From Chitinophagaceae bacterium (lineage in GTDB: Bacteria > Bacteroidota > Bacteroidia > Chitinophagales > Chitinophagaceae): a stretch of 64,000 nt of DNA. Shown in pieces: positions 18,801 to 26,681 of this stretch. The position numbers and the translations under genes were made by a program. The stretch is from contig CANFHA010000005.1 in assembly GCA_947446645.1 (NCBI GenBank), positions 186,001 to 250,000 of the forward strand, given 5' to 3'. Under the pieces are notes generated by a model. The model was not told the DNA's origin. It ran no database searches and was given only the letters and a program-made list of their open reading frames with translations. Numbering within the stretch: position 1 is the first letter of the stretch; every line of letters begins with the position of its first letter.

Positions 18801-21800
18801 CCGCAAGAGTCAATGTTACGCCAGAGCACAACGAGAATACTCCCGCGTCTAAAGCATTATATATTGCTGATGGTGTCTGTGTAATAGTGATATTTTTTGT
18901 AGCACCGCACAAGCCCACTGTGTAGCTAATGGTTACAGTACCTGTGTCCATGCCCACTACGTTGCCGGTACCAATACCAACTGTAGCTTTGGTAATATCG
19001 CCGCTTGTCCAGGCACCGCCTGGCAATGCATCAGAGAATAAAGTGGCAAGACCGTTGCACAAAGTAGATGCGCCGCTGATAGCCGGAGGTGTTGAGTTAA
19101 CAGTCACCTGTGCCGTAGCTATACAGCCGGTACCCATTGTATAAGTAACCGTTGCCGTACCCGCAGCAACACCCGTCGCCACGCCGCTGAGTAGCCCAAT
19201 AGTAACCTTTGCAGTATTGCTGCTGGTCCATTGTCCGCCCATAGCCGCATCGCTCAGCGCTGTAGTTGCACCTGCGCATACAGATAATGTACCATCTATT
19301 GGTGACGGGAACGGATTCACAGAAACAACTATTGATGTAGGACATCCTGCCGCAGTTACGTATGAAATGTTTGCAGTGCCCAGGCTTACGCCGGTTACTA
19401 CACCGCTGGCACTTATAGTGGCAACAGCGCCATTATCACTGCTCCACACACCGCCTGCAGTAATGTCATGTAGCGTAGTGGTCAGGGCCTCACATACAAA
19501 GTTTACGCCGGTTATTGGAGCTGGCAATGCAAATACAGTGAAGCCATAAGTTTGCTTACAACCGGTAGAGAGTGTATAAGTAATTGTTGCTGACCCTGCA
19601 GACGCCCCGGTCACTACACCAAGGCTGGCATCCACCGATGCTATGGCAGTGTTGCTGCTGCTCCATGTACCGGCTGGCGTTATATCACTTAGCGTTGCTG
19701 AGAATCCGACACAGGCGTTGTTCGCACCGGTAATCACCAGTGGCGAAGGATTAACAGTTATTGTACTTGTTATATAACAGCCGGTGGACAATGTGTAGGT
19801 GATCGTGGTAGTACCAGGCGCGACCGGTGTTATGGTGCCGCCTGCAATAGAAGCGATAGCAGGAGTACTGCTGCTCCAGCTGCCACCCAGCGTAGCGTCG
19901 GCAACGCTGGCAGTAGATCCGGTACAAACAGAAGTCGCACCCGTGATCGGTGATGGAAGCGGGCGAACGGTAACTGTTGAAATCCGGTAACAGCCGCCAA
20001 CAGCAGCAATGTAACTGATAGTAGCTGTACCTGCTGCTACACCGGTTACTACCCCACCCGCATCTATGGTGGCTACTGCAGTGTTCGCGCTGCTCCAGGT
20101 ACCCACAAACAAACCGTCACTTAAAGTGGTAGTCTGGCCGATACAAACGAAAGGAACACCAGTAATAACCGGGGGAGTAGGATTCACCACCATATCACTG
20201 GTTGTGAAACAACCGCTGCTTAATGTATAAGTGATCTTTGCTGTACCCGAAGAAATGCCCGTGATAACACCGGTACCAAGACCAGCTGTGGCAACCGGGA
20301 TATTTCCACTTGTCCATGTTCCTCCCGGAGTCGCATCCGTAAGCGTTACGGTTTGCCCTACACATACATTGCCTGCTCCTAACACCGTTGTTGGTAGTGG
20401 ATTCACATTAATGTTTATCGTACGTATACATCCGGTTCCGAGTGTGTAAGTCATCATTACGGTACCTGTAGATACGCCAACAATAATACCCGTGCCCGCT
20501 CCTATGGTAGCAACAGATGGATCATTGCTGCTCCACGTGCCACCGGTATTTGCATCGGTAATCGTGATCGTAGACCCGATACATACACTTACAGGTCCTG
20601 AAATAGCCGCCGGCAAAGCATTAACGGTAACTGTCGCCCACGATTTACAGTTTGTAGGCAGTGTATAAGTTATATTGGCAGTACCAGAAGCAATGCCGGT
20701 AACAACGCCGGTGCCAAAGGCTACCGTTGCCACAGGTGTATAGCTGCTGTTCCAGATACCGCCTGGTGTTGCATCGCTCAGCGTGATAGATGACCCTACG
20801 CACACTATCTGTGTACCGGTAACAGGTGCAGGCAGCGGATTTACGGTAACTACAACGCTGCTTGCACAGCTGGTTGGCAATGTATAGCTTACTACCGAAG
20901 TGCCTGCTGAAACGCCCGTCACTACACCTGAAGCTGAAATAGTTGCTACAGAGATAGTACCGCTACTCCATACACCGCTGAGGCTGGCATCGCCCAGGCT
21001 CGTAGTAGAGCCCTCGCAAACGAACAATGTGCCGGATATAGAAGCAGGCAAAGGATTTACAGTCACTACAGTTGTTTTCAGGCAACCTGTGCTCAGCGAA
21101 TAAGTAATTGTTGTGGTTCCTGACGCAACGCCAGTGACAAGGCCTGAGGCATCCACTGTTGCTTTAGTCAACGAACTGCTGGTCCATGCACCGCCACCAG
21201 TGCCATCAGTAAGTTGGGTAGTTCCCCCTACGCATACATTAGTAGTACCGGAGATCGCAAGCGGCAAGGGATTCACCGTTATCTGTTTAGTTGCCTGGCA
21301 ACCGGTTGGCAGCGTATATGTGATCATTGTGGTACCGGCAGCAATAGCTGATACAACCCCGGTAACAGAAATAGTAGCTACGCCCGTGTTGGTACTTACC
21401 CAGGTACCCCCGGTGGGTATATCGCTAAGGGTGATCACAGAACCTGTGCACACATTGTCAAGACCTGAAATTGCCGAAGGCAACGGGCTTACCGTCACAG
21501 TCAGCGAAGCTGAGCAACCCGTACTTAAATAGTAACTGATGATAGCAGTGCCCGATGTCACACCGGTTACATTGCCGGAAGCATCAACTGTTGCTACCGC
21601 AGTATTTGTGCTGCTCCAGGTACCGCCGGTTGTCACATCGCTTAAAGCAGTCACAGAACCAACACACACCTTTGGATTACCAGTAACATTATTAGGTACG
21701 GAGTTTACAGTTACAATATGGGTAGAATAACAACCCGTAGGCGGAATCTTGTAAGTAATGGTAGTTGTACCCGATGCTACACCGTTAACCAACCCACCCA

Positions 21801-23661
21801 CCGAAACAGTAGCGACAGATGTAGTGCTGCTGGTCCACGCGCCACCGCTGGTAGCGTCAGTAAGCGATATTGTTGCGCCTGTGCATACACTTCCCGCACC
21901 TGATATGACAGAGGGAAGTGCGTTAACCGTAACGGTAAATGTCTTGGTGCAGCCTGTGCCCAAAGTGTAAGTTATAGTTGTGGAACCGGGGGAAACACCG
22001 GTTACATCACCGGTAGCAGCTACTATCGTCGCTACGCTCAGGTTATTACTGCTCCAGGTACCTCCTGATGATACGTCACTCAATGTTGCTGTAACCCCAA
22101 CACACAAATATGCCGATCCGGTTATAGCCGCAGGTAACGGATTTACTGTTATTGGAGAAGTGATAAGGCACCCAGTACCCAGCTTGTAGGTAATAGTACT
22201 GGTACCGGCGGCTATACCACTTGCCACCCCGGTCGATGAGATTATTGTAACTACAGACGTGTTACTGCTGCTCCATATGCCGCCGGTGGTAATATCCGTA
22301 AGCGCGGTCGTGCCGCCTGCACATACGGCAAGCGTTCCGCCGATCGCAGCAGGCAATGGGTTCACCGTTATCACTGCACTGCGGAAACAGCCCGATGGGC
22401 TCAGCGTATAGTAAACTGTATCTAATCCCGCGGTAACACCTGTAGCCGCAAAACCGGAACCGGTCCCAACCGCAACATTGGCGTTGCTCGTTGTCCAGAA
22501 ACCACCGGTCGATGCGTCAGAAAGAATCGTAAGTGCATTTACGCAAACGTTCAAGTTTCCGGAAATTGGTGCAGGCAATGCGTCGACAGTAACAATCGTT
22601 GTTGCCGCACAACCTGAGCTCAATGTATAAGTGATCCTGGCAGTACCCGCAGCAACACCGGTTACCACACCGGTATTAAAAACTACGCTCGCTATGCCGG
22701 GGCTGGCACTGGTCCAGTTCCCGCCTATCGCTGTATCAGATAGCGTGGTTTGTGCGCCTACGCACATTTCACCAATACCTGTAATAACAGATGGCGCCTG
22801 GTTCACGGTAACTGTGATTGTCGACTGGCAACCGGTGTTGATTGTATAGCTGATAGTGGTCGTGCCCGCAGCAATATTGGTCATTGTTCCTGTAGCAGAA
22901 CCTATTGTTGCCACACCCGTATTACTGCTGCTCCATACACCACCTAATGTGGCATCGTGCAACGTGTTCACCGCATTTGTACAAAGATTTATTGATCCGG
23001 TTATCGCGGCTGGTGTCTGGGTCACCGTTACTGTCTGAGCCACAAAACAACCAGAGCCTATCGTATAAGTAATGTTCGCAGTGCCAGCAGCATTGCCTGT
23101 AACTACCCCTGTACCGAAAGCAACACTTGCGTATACAGCGCTGCCACTTGTCCATACACCTCCTGTTGGTGTTGAGTTCAAAGTGGTGGTGAGTCCCGTA
23201 CAAACAGTAGCTGGTCCTGTGATCGGTGTTGGTGATTCCACTACATTGATCGTAGTTGTCGAGCTGATAACCGATGTAACTCCTCCGCATGGCGATGCGC
23301 CGGTCCAGTCCAGCTGGCAATATAGCCCCGTCGCGCCAGTGAAGGTGCCTATGGTGCTGTATGTAAACGCCGCTGCAGGTAAGGTTATATTGCCGCCCGC
23401 CGCAGATATGGTAACAGGTCCACCGGTATAAACCGGAACACCACCCAGGTACCATGTTGGCGTGGCCACAAGAGCACTGCCCGCCACCGACGTGCCGCAT
23501 ACCGAATAAAAAACGGTCGTAGCAACATTCGGCTTATTCTGGCAAATAGTTTGTGTTGCTCCCCCGTATGGCGCAGACATGCTGCTAGGGAAAATTGTCA
23601 CAACCGCAGATGCAACAAAACTGGTGATACAACAAACAAACAGCAGGAAAAATTTATTCAT
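15856..23661 (-). CDS. Giant secreted protein with about 30 Ig-like (Big_2-type) repeats and a T9SS sorting domain
   Basis: 2601 residues. A signal peptide ends near residue 20 (FVASAVVT). Residues 21-143 are a unique N-terminal region with paired cysteines. Residues 144-2344 are about 30 tandem repeats averaging 73 residues, on the pattern ITG-VCVG-T-LSDAT-GG-WSSSN-VATV-TGVVTGV-GT-TITYTLSTGC-VTVNPLP, close to bacterial Ig-like group 2 domains. Nearly every repeat has two cysteines (VC and GC), probably a disulfide pair. After a 180-residue non-repeat region, residues 2522-2601 are a type IX secretion C-terminal domain (FEINLFPNP, then LPSGVYSVLL and a basic KMFVKN end). It is probably exported by T9SS and anchored on or released from the cell surface as an adhesin-like or gliding-related fibre. 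Confidence 0.9.
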   Translation of the reverse strand: MNKFFLLFVCCITSFVASAVVTIFPSSMSAPYGGATQTICQNKPNVATTVFYSVCGTSVAGSALVATPTWYLGGVPVYTGGPVTISAAGGNITLPAAAFTYSTIGTFTGATGLYCQLDWTGASPCGGVTSVISSTTTINVVESPTPITGPATVCTGLTTTLNSTPTGGVWTSGSAVYASVAFGTGVVTGNAAGTANITYTIGSGCFVAQTVTVTQTPAAITGSINLCTNAVNTLHDATLGGVWSSSNTGVATIGSATGTMTNIAAGTTTISYTINTGCQSTITVTVNQAPSVITGIGEMCVGAQTTLSDTAIGGNWTSASPGIASVVFNTGVVTGVAAGTARITYTLSSGCAATTIVTVDALPAPISGNLNVCVNALTILSDASTGGFWTTSNANVAVGTGSGFAATGVTAGLDTVYYTLSPSGCFRSAVITVNPLPAAIGGTLAVCAGGTTALTDITTGGIWSSSNTSVVTIISSTGVASGIAAGTSTITYKLGTGCLITSPITVNPLPAAITGSAYLCVGVTATLSDVSSGGTWSSNNLSVATIVAATGDVTGVSPGSTTITYTLGTGCTKTFTVTVNALPSVISGAGSVCTGATISLTDATSGGAWTSSTTSVATVSVGGLVNGVASGTTTITYKIPPTGCYSTHIVTVNSVPNNVTGNPKVCVGSVTALSDVTTGGTWSSTNTAVATVDASGNVTGVTSGTAIISYYLSTGCSASLTVTVSPLPSAISGLDNVCTGSVITLSDIPTGGTWVSTNTGVATISVTGVVSAIAAGTTMITYTLPTGCQATKQITVNPLPLAISGTTNVCVGGTTQLTDGTGGGAWTSSSLTKATVDASGLVTGVASGTTTITYSLSTGCLKTTVVTVNPLPASISGTLFVCEGSTTSLGDASLSGVWSSGTISVATISASGVVTGVSAGTSVVSYTLPTSCASSVVVTVNPLPAPVTGTQIVCVGSSITLSDATPGGIWNSSYTPVATVAFGTGVVTGIASGTANITYTLPTNCKSWATVTVNALPAAISGPVSVCIGSTITITDANTGGTWSSNDPSVATIGAGTGIIVGVSTGTVMMTYTLGTGCIRTININVNPLPTTVLGAGNVCVGQTVTLTDATPGGTWTSGNIPVATAGLGTGVITGISSGTAKITYTLSSGCFTTSDMVVNPTPPVITGVPFVCIGQTTTLSDGLFVGTWSSANTAVATIDAGGVVTGVAAGTATISYIAAVGGCYRISTVTVRPLPSPITGATSVCTGSTASVADATLGGSWSSSTPAIASIAGGTITPVAPGTTTITYTLSTGCYITSTITVNPSPLVITGANNACVGFSATLSDITPAGTWSSSNTAIASVDASLGVVTGASAGSATITYTLSTGCKQTYGFTVFALPAPITGVNFVCEALTTTLHDITAGGVWSSDNGAVATISASGVVTGVSLGTANISYVTAAGCPTSIVVSVNPFPSPIDGTLSVCAGATTALSDAAMGGQWTSSNTAKVTIGLLSGVATGVAAGTATVTYTMGTGCIATAQVTVNSTPPAISGASTLCNGLATLFSDALPGGAWTSGDITKATVGIGTGNVVGMDTGTVTISYTVGLCGATKNITITQTPSAIYNALDAGVFSLCSGVTLTLADSVASGTWSSSNTAVATIGISTGVLSGISAGTTNITYSLGTGCLVSKTVTVNTNPGPIMGAANVCPNATITLSDAVGSGTWTSDNLAIATISVGSGVVTGISAGVVNITYSLGVGCSVTTTVNVNAAPSAILGTLGLCAGTTTALSDTTAGGIWTSSKPASVPVDISTGLVSGVNADTAVITYRILSSGCFTTAIVTVNPNPTTILGATNTCVGQSTLLTDATLFGTWSSDNLGVASVGPGTGIVTGVDSGFATITYMLGTGCYTTTLFRVNLASEPVTGSNTVCEGSIVVLSDTTPFGTWLSSNTSIAIANPVTGEISGISAGTATVTYQLGTGCYATYEMTVTPLPAPIVGPLYVCMGANIFLSDATPGGAWTSSDPTVATVDGIGNVIGFSVGVSTLTYALPSGCFRTQLITVNANPTPIVGDSVVCAGFADTLTSTPLGGTWTSSNTAIATVGVLSGYVVGAAPGVVTISYTSLAGCTVRRDVTVDAVPVPIVGLDSLCPGLTTSLFEATGGGTWSSSDPTIATVDGLGNVTAILSGTTIISYTFLSPLPACSALVHFKVEPLPYIGSITGVKTVCQADSTALADSVAGGVWTSASTLFATVDSATGMVTGVGPGTTTITYIVTQQCGMDTATTTVTINPLPFAGPILGFTQLCAHYTTSLSDTTAGGVWSSSNLSIASVDATTGLVTGNTGGTAIISYIYTNSCGAYSSTQMVTINEAFGFGHIVTFPDTPLCANSLFRNFGVESPAPSGISYAWSASNAQIFDTSSNGQYAIVSFHNPGTAVVRLSSVILSSGCAITDSFVVNIGTDTAVNTRVQYYLSEFVCTDNTADNYQWGYDDIMTKDSAIIRGQVSQAYFNASPDTMRKNYWVMSNKGGCWQKTYYHYNTVTAVSEVNAQFEINLFPNPADSRVNIVVTGTAWSDVIDVRVMDAMGRDVQTTTLTGGKGGFSVSELPSGVYSVLLTRDGMRIGTKMFVKN
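16630..23232 (-). repeat. Coding tandem array of about 30 Ig-like units (~220 bp each)
   Basis: The repeated part of the giant gene. Units are alike in protein but clearly diverged in DNA: codons for the same GG-W-SS or TITYTL motif differ between neighbours. I count 30 units from the translated pattern, 71-78 residues each. The last few units are the most divergent. Confidence 0.85.
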
Positions 23662-24097
23662 AAACCGGAATTCTTATAACGCGTAAAAAAAATGAAACCT
23701 AAATATAATAGCACAATGGACTTATTCCCCTCCTATTCCTGAATGAGAAAAAGCCAACATTTGGCAATAGCGGCTTCTTCAAATAATGCCCCGAAAAATT
23801 GGGGATAAATTCAATGTAAACCCGCTAAAACCCTAATATCCTTAGGTAGCAAATTTAACGAAAATAAACTTACAGTAAATCGTTATTAAAATAATAATAA
23901 TACCTTCAGAATCCACAAAATATACCCAAATCATATAAGGACGACTAAACAATCAAAATCACCGGATTTTTAAATAAAAATCTGGTTTTCTCGATGCCTT
24001 TAAACCCACTATGATTATTTAATACTGTAGCGAAATAAAACCTCATTTGAAATTTTGGTTGCCAATAACTAATTTGCGTAAGTAAATCGGAATCAAA
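23662..24097. other. AT-rich divergent upstream region of the giant gene
   Basis: 436 bases with no gene. On the minus strand TAAATTTG (23857-23850) fits the Bacteroidota -7 box and could start the giant gene's mRNA, giving a leader of about 180 bases; no good -33 was found. In that leader GCCAA-CAT-TTGGC (23753-23765), inside a larger AAGCC/GGCTT stem and followed by TTTTTC on the minus strand, could be a hairpin. No promoter was clear for the plus-strand gene at 24098. Confidence 0.4.
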
Positions 24098-24406
24098 ATG
24101 GAACTTAGAGAATTTAATATAGATGTACCGGGCAAAGGAAAAGTTGACGTAAGCCTATGGCTTCATTTCAGCGATCACGACAACTCGGTATCTGCACAGG
24201 ATATTAAGATACATTCCGATTTCGACAGCGGCCTGCCACGCCACCCTCACCTCATGCTGGTAGATCATGAGTGGAAGTTTCATGTGCAACAACCAATTAT
24301 GGTTGAGAAAGAAGTAGTGGTGGAGGACAAATATTCCGCAGAAGGCCTTAGCAAAGATATCATCCGCCGTATCATGGATCTGGTAGACGATGCTAAAGTG
24401 AAATAA
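24098..24406 (+). CDS. Conserved-looking hypothetical protein, 102 residues
   Basis: A small soluble acidic and His-rich protein starting MELREFNIDVPGKGKVDVSLW. The middle has IKIHSDFDSGLPRHPHLMLVD and the end a helix (SKDIIRRIMDLVDDAKVK). No signal peptide, membrane segment or known motif was recognised. Codon use is like its neighbours and the frame is clean, so it is probably a real gene. It stands alone between the giant Ig-repeat gene (divergent) and the helicase gene (same strand, about 150 bases on). Function unknown. Confidence 0.6.
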   Translation: MELREFNIDVPGKGKVDVSLWLHFSDHDNSVSAQDIKIHSDFDSGLPRHPHLMLVDHEWKFHVQQPIMVEKEVVVEDKYSAEGLSKDIIRRIMDLVDDAKVK

Positions 24407-24560
24407 TTCACCTCACGGCAAAAGCCATTTATTTATTAATTATTATCTTCATTCAAAACCGGGTCGCACAATTGCCGCCAATTGTGCTTAGATATCCGGG
24501 TATGGAGCAGTAACTACATTGGGTCAATCAGACCCTTATAACCAGAAACACAATTACAAA

Positions 24561-25877
24561 ATGCAGGTCCCTTCCAAAAAAGATATTCTTGCCCGGCTCG
24601 GGATAGAGAAGTTAAATGATATGCAGGAAACTGCAAATACCACTATCATAAAAGAAAAAAACACGCTCTTACTCTCCCCTACCGGCTCAGGGAAAACTAT
24701 AGCATTCCTGCTGCCAGTGCTGAACATATTAAAAACAACAGCAAAGGGTGTACAATGTCTTATTTTAGTGCCTTCCCGCGAGCTTGCATTGCAGATAGAG
24801 CAGGTTTGGAAAAAAATGGGCACCGGCTTTAAGGCAAACTCATTTTACGGTGGCCACGATATTGAGACGGAGATCAACAACCTGGCTCAGGCCCCGGCAC
24901 TCTTAATTGGCACCCCAGGCCGCATTGCCGACCATATCAACCGTGCTTCTTTTGCAACCGGAACGATAACCACCCTCATCCTCGATGAGTTTGACAAATC
25001 TCTGGCCCTAGGCTTTGAAGAAGAAATGTCCTTCATCGTAGGCAAGCTGCCCCATATTAATAAACGCATACTGGTTTCGGCAACAGCAGCAGTTACCATT
25101 CCCGAATTTACAGGCGCACAAAACCCTACCATACTCGATTTCATTTCTGAAACCCCAACCCAGGGATTAGAACTGAAAACGGTTATTTCAGATGAAAAGG
25201 ACAAGGTAAATACCCTTGTGCAACTCCTCTCTTATATCGGTGCCGAGTCTACCCTCATCTTCTGCAACCACCGCGAGGCAGCTGAGCGTGCCGGCAAGCA
25301 CCTCACCGATTTGGGTATAGACAATGCTTATTTTCATGGCGGCCTGGAGCAGATGGAGCGGGAACAAACACTTACCCGTTTCCGCAATGGAAGCGTCTAT
25401 TTCCTCGTGGCTACAGATCTTGCAGCCCGTGGTCTCGATATTCCATCGGTAAAACATATAGTGCATTATCACCTTCCGGGCACAGCCGAGGAGTTCATTC
25501 ACCGCAATGGCCGCACCGCCCGCATGAATGCCACCGGCACTGCCTACCTCCTCCTGCACAAGGACGAGTCTGTACCTGCATACATCACAGAAAAGCCGGA
25601 AGTGCTGGAATTACCAACCAATAGTCCTCTACCCCCAAAACCGGAATGGACAACCGTATACATAAGCGGCGGCAAAAAAGACAAGATCAACAAAACAGAT
25701 ATAGTAGGCTTCTTCTCAAAAGTAGGAGGCCTGGAAAAAGATGACCTCGGCATGCTGGAAGTAAAAGACTTCAACTCATTTGCAGCCGTTAAAAAGAACA
25801 AAGTAAAAGACCTCCTACGCAAAGTGCAGCAGAAAAAGATGAAAGGAAAGAAGTATAAGATAGCTGAAGCAAGATAA
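24561..25877 (+). CDS. DEAD-box RNA helicase, DbpA-like
   Basis: 438 residues from the ATG at 24561; a TTG 42 bases upstream is open but unlikely. Motif I is SPTGSGKT (39-46), motif Ia PSRELALQ, Ib TPGRI, motif II DEFD (142-145, in place of DEAD), motif III SATAA, and motif VI HRNGRTAR. The last 75 residues (from VYISGGKKDKINKTDIVGFF) form a DbpA-type RNA-binding domain, which in E. coli DbpA binds helix 92 of 23S rRNA. So it is likely an ATP-dependent RNA helicase acting in large-subunit ribosome assembly. Motif II with Phe instead of Ala is seen in some family members. It is transcribed alone. Confidence 0.85.
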   Translation: MQVPSKKDILARLGIEKLNDMQETANTTIIKEKNTLLLSPTGSGKTIAFLLPVLNILKTTAKGVQCLILVPSRELALQIEQVWKKMGTGFKANSFYGGHDIETEINNLAQAPALLIGTPGRIADHINRASFATGTITTLILDEFDKSLALGFEEEMSFIVGKLPHINKRILVSATAAVTIPEFTGAQNPTILDFISETPTQGLELKTVISDEKDKVNTLVQLLSYIGAESTLIFCNHREAAERAGKHLTDLGIDNAYFHGGLEQMEREQTLTRFRNGSVYFLVATDLAARGLDIPSVKHIVHYHLPGTAEEFIHRNGRTARMNATGTAYLLLHKDESVPAYITEKPEVLELPTNSPLPPKPEWTTVYISGGKKDKINKTDIVGFFSKVGGLEKDDLGMLEVKDFNSFAAVKKNKVKDLLRKVQQKKMKGKKYKIAEAR

Positions 25878-25897
25878 CCCCTTCCCCAAAGTACTGC

Positions 25898-25928
25898 GGT
25901 GTCCCACACCTCAAAGGTGTAGGACACC
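25898..25928. repeat. REP-like palindrome
   Basis: GGTGTCC and GGACACC arms enclose CACACCT-CAA-AGGTGT, giving a 14-pair stem with one mismatch and a 3-base loop. It is close in length and sequence to the two 33-nt palindromes flanking the RAYT gene at 54274 and 54950. A half copy (AGGTGT-GGG-ACACCT) is at 26081-26095. Confidence 0.65.
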
Positions 25929-25953
25929 TGTGAAAAAGATAAGTACAGCACCA

Positions 25954-26010
25954 CGTCATCGCGAGGCGCCGGCATAGCCCTGTGAGCTGGCGGCAACGAA
26001 GCGATCTCTC
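25954..26010. repeat. Dispersed intergenic repeat (CGTCATCGCGAGG...AACGAAGCGATCTC type)
   Basis: Resembles the 'CGTCATTGCGAGG ... ACGAAGCAATCTC' repeat found in many bacterial intergenic regions, Bacteroidota included. The copy is diverged and non-coding. It lies between the REP-like palindrome at 25898 and its half copy at 26081. Confidence 0.5.
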
Positions 26011-26080
26011 GTTACTCAATTATTTTGTATGCAACTTGAAGTATAACTAACTTGTTAACGCTCCTTTCTCCTAAAGGTCG

Positions 26081-26095
26081 AGGTGTGGGACACCT
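26081..26095. repeat. Half REP-like palindrome
   Basis: AGGTGT-GGG-ACACCT, a six-pair hairpin matching one arm of the palindrome at 25898-25928. Related in sequence to the RAYT-flanking palindromes. Confidence 0.5.
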
Positions 26096-26174
26096 AATAG
26101 TATTATACGGACATCTATAAACCAACGCGTATATTAGCCTACCTCCACCAACACTTCACAGCACTCACATCTTT

Positions 26175-26246
26175 TGTGGATATCTACACAACCCACACCC
26201 CGCGCCCCTTATGCCGTTAACAATCTTTAACTGCCACTTATCCACA
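26175..26246. other. Two DnaA-box-like sites in the gap before bshC
   Basis: TTATCCACA at 26238-26246 is an exact consensus DnaA box. TGTGGATAT at 26175-26183 is a one-mismatch box in the other orientation. They lie in an 800-base gap between the helicase gene and bshC. Two boxes are not enough to call an origin. Confidence 0.3.
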
Positions 26247-26274
26247 AAGCACTTAATTATCTATCTCCTCATGC

Positions 26275-26419
26275 TAACTTTGATCCCAAAAAATACCCTA
26301 ACCCAGCTATGGCAAAACGAGTGACAAACATTCTCGACGATTTAGACGATTTTTTTTTCAGGCACGCGGGTAGAGACGGAATGCTTTCCATAATTATATA
26401 TCGTCATTTCAGGACATGA
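26275..26419 (+). other. Promoter-like site and 36-codon ORF (possible gene relic)
   Basis: TAACTTTG at 26275-26282 fits the -7 consensus. An ATG at 26309 opens MAKRVTNILDDLDDFFFRH and ends at a TGA at 26417-26419. The frame crosses a run of nine T at about 26350, where a slip would change frame. The first 14 residues look like a genuine protein start, the rest does not, so this may be the stump of a decayed gene. I could not recognise the parent. From here to bshC I see no other gene. Confidence 0.3.
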
Positions 26420-26681
26420 CAGGGCAAGAAATGAGTAACTTTTGAGTAGGAAGTGAGCAAAGAATAGTGCACAACCTCATCTAGTCATTTGATTATCAAC
26501 GCCAGACTGTGCAATAAAAAGAAAAATCGAAAAAATGAGCAACAACAAAAAAATACGGTTTACTCATCAGCCGGTTTATACAAGAGATGGGTCATGGCCA
26601 CATCTGTAATAACAATATCCTATCCGCACATAACACAACTATGAACCCATGCGATTAACTTCGCTTCCAAAATAATATGCT

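Noticed and set aside
16630..23232. Regular repeats as a CRISPR array
   Set aside because: Period of about 220 bases, full coding frame and no short identical repeats with unique spacers.
16822..23500. Many open frames on the plus strand and in other minus frames across the giant gene
   Set aside because: They repeat with the Ig-repeat period and are shadows of the repeated coding sequence; none has independent motifs or promoters.
24519..24560. TTG start of the DEAD-box helicase
   Set aside because: The ATG at 24561 begins right before the conserved helicase N-terminus, and the extra residues are not family-like.
26175..26246. Replication origin before bshC
   Set aside because: Only one exact and one near DnaA box, no cluster and no dnaA/dnaN neighbours; a similar near-box occurs by chance before recA at 49394.
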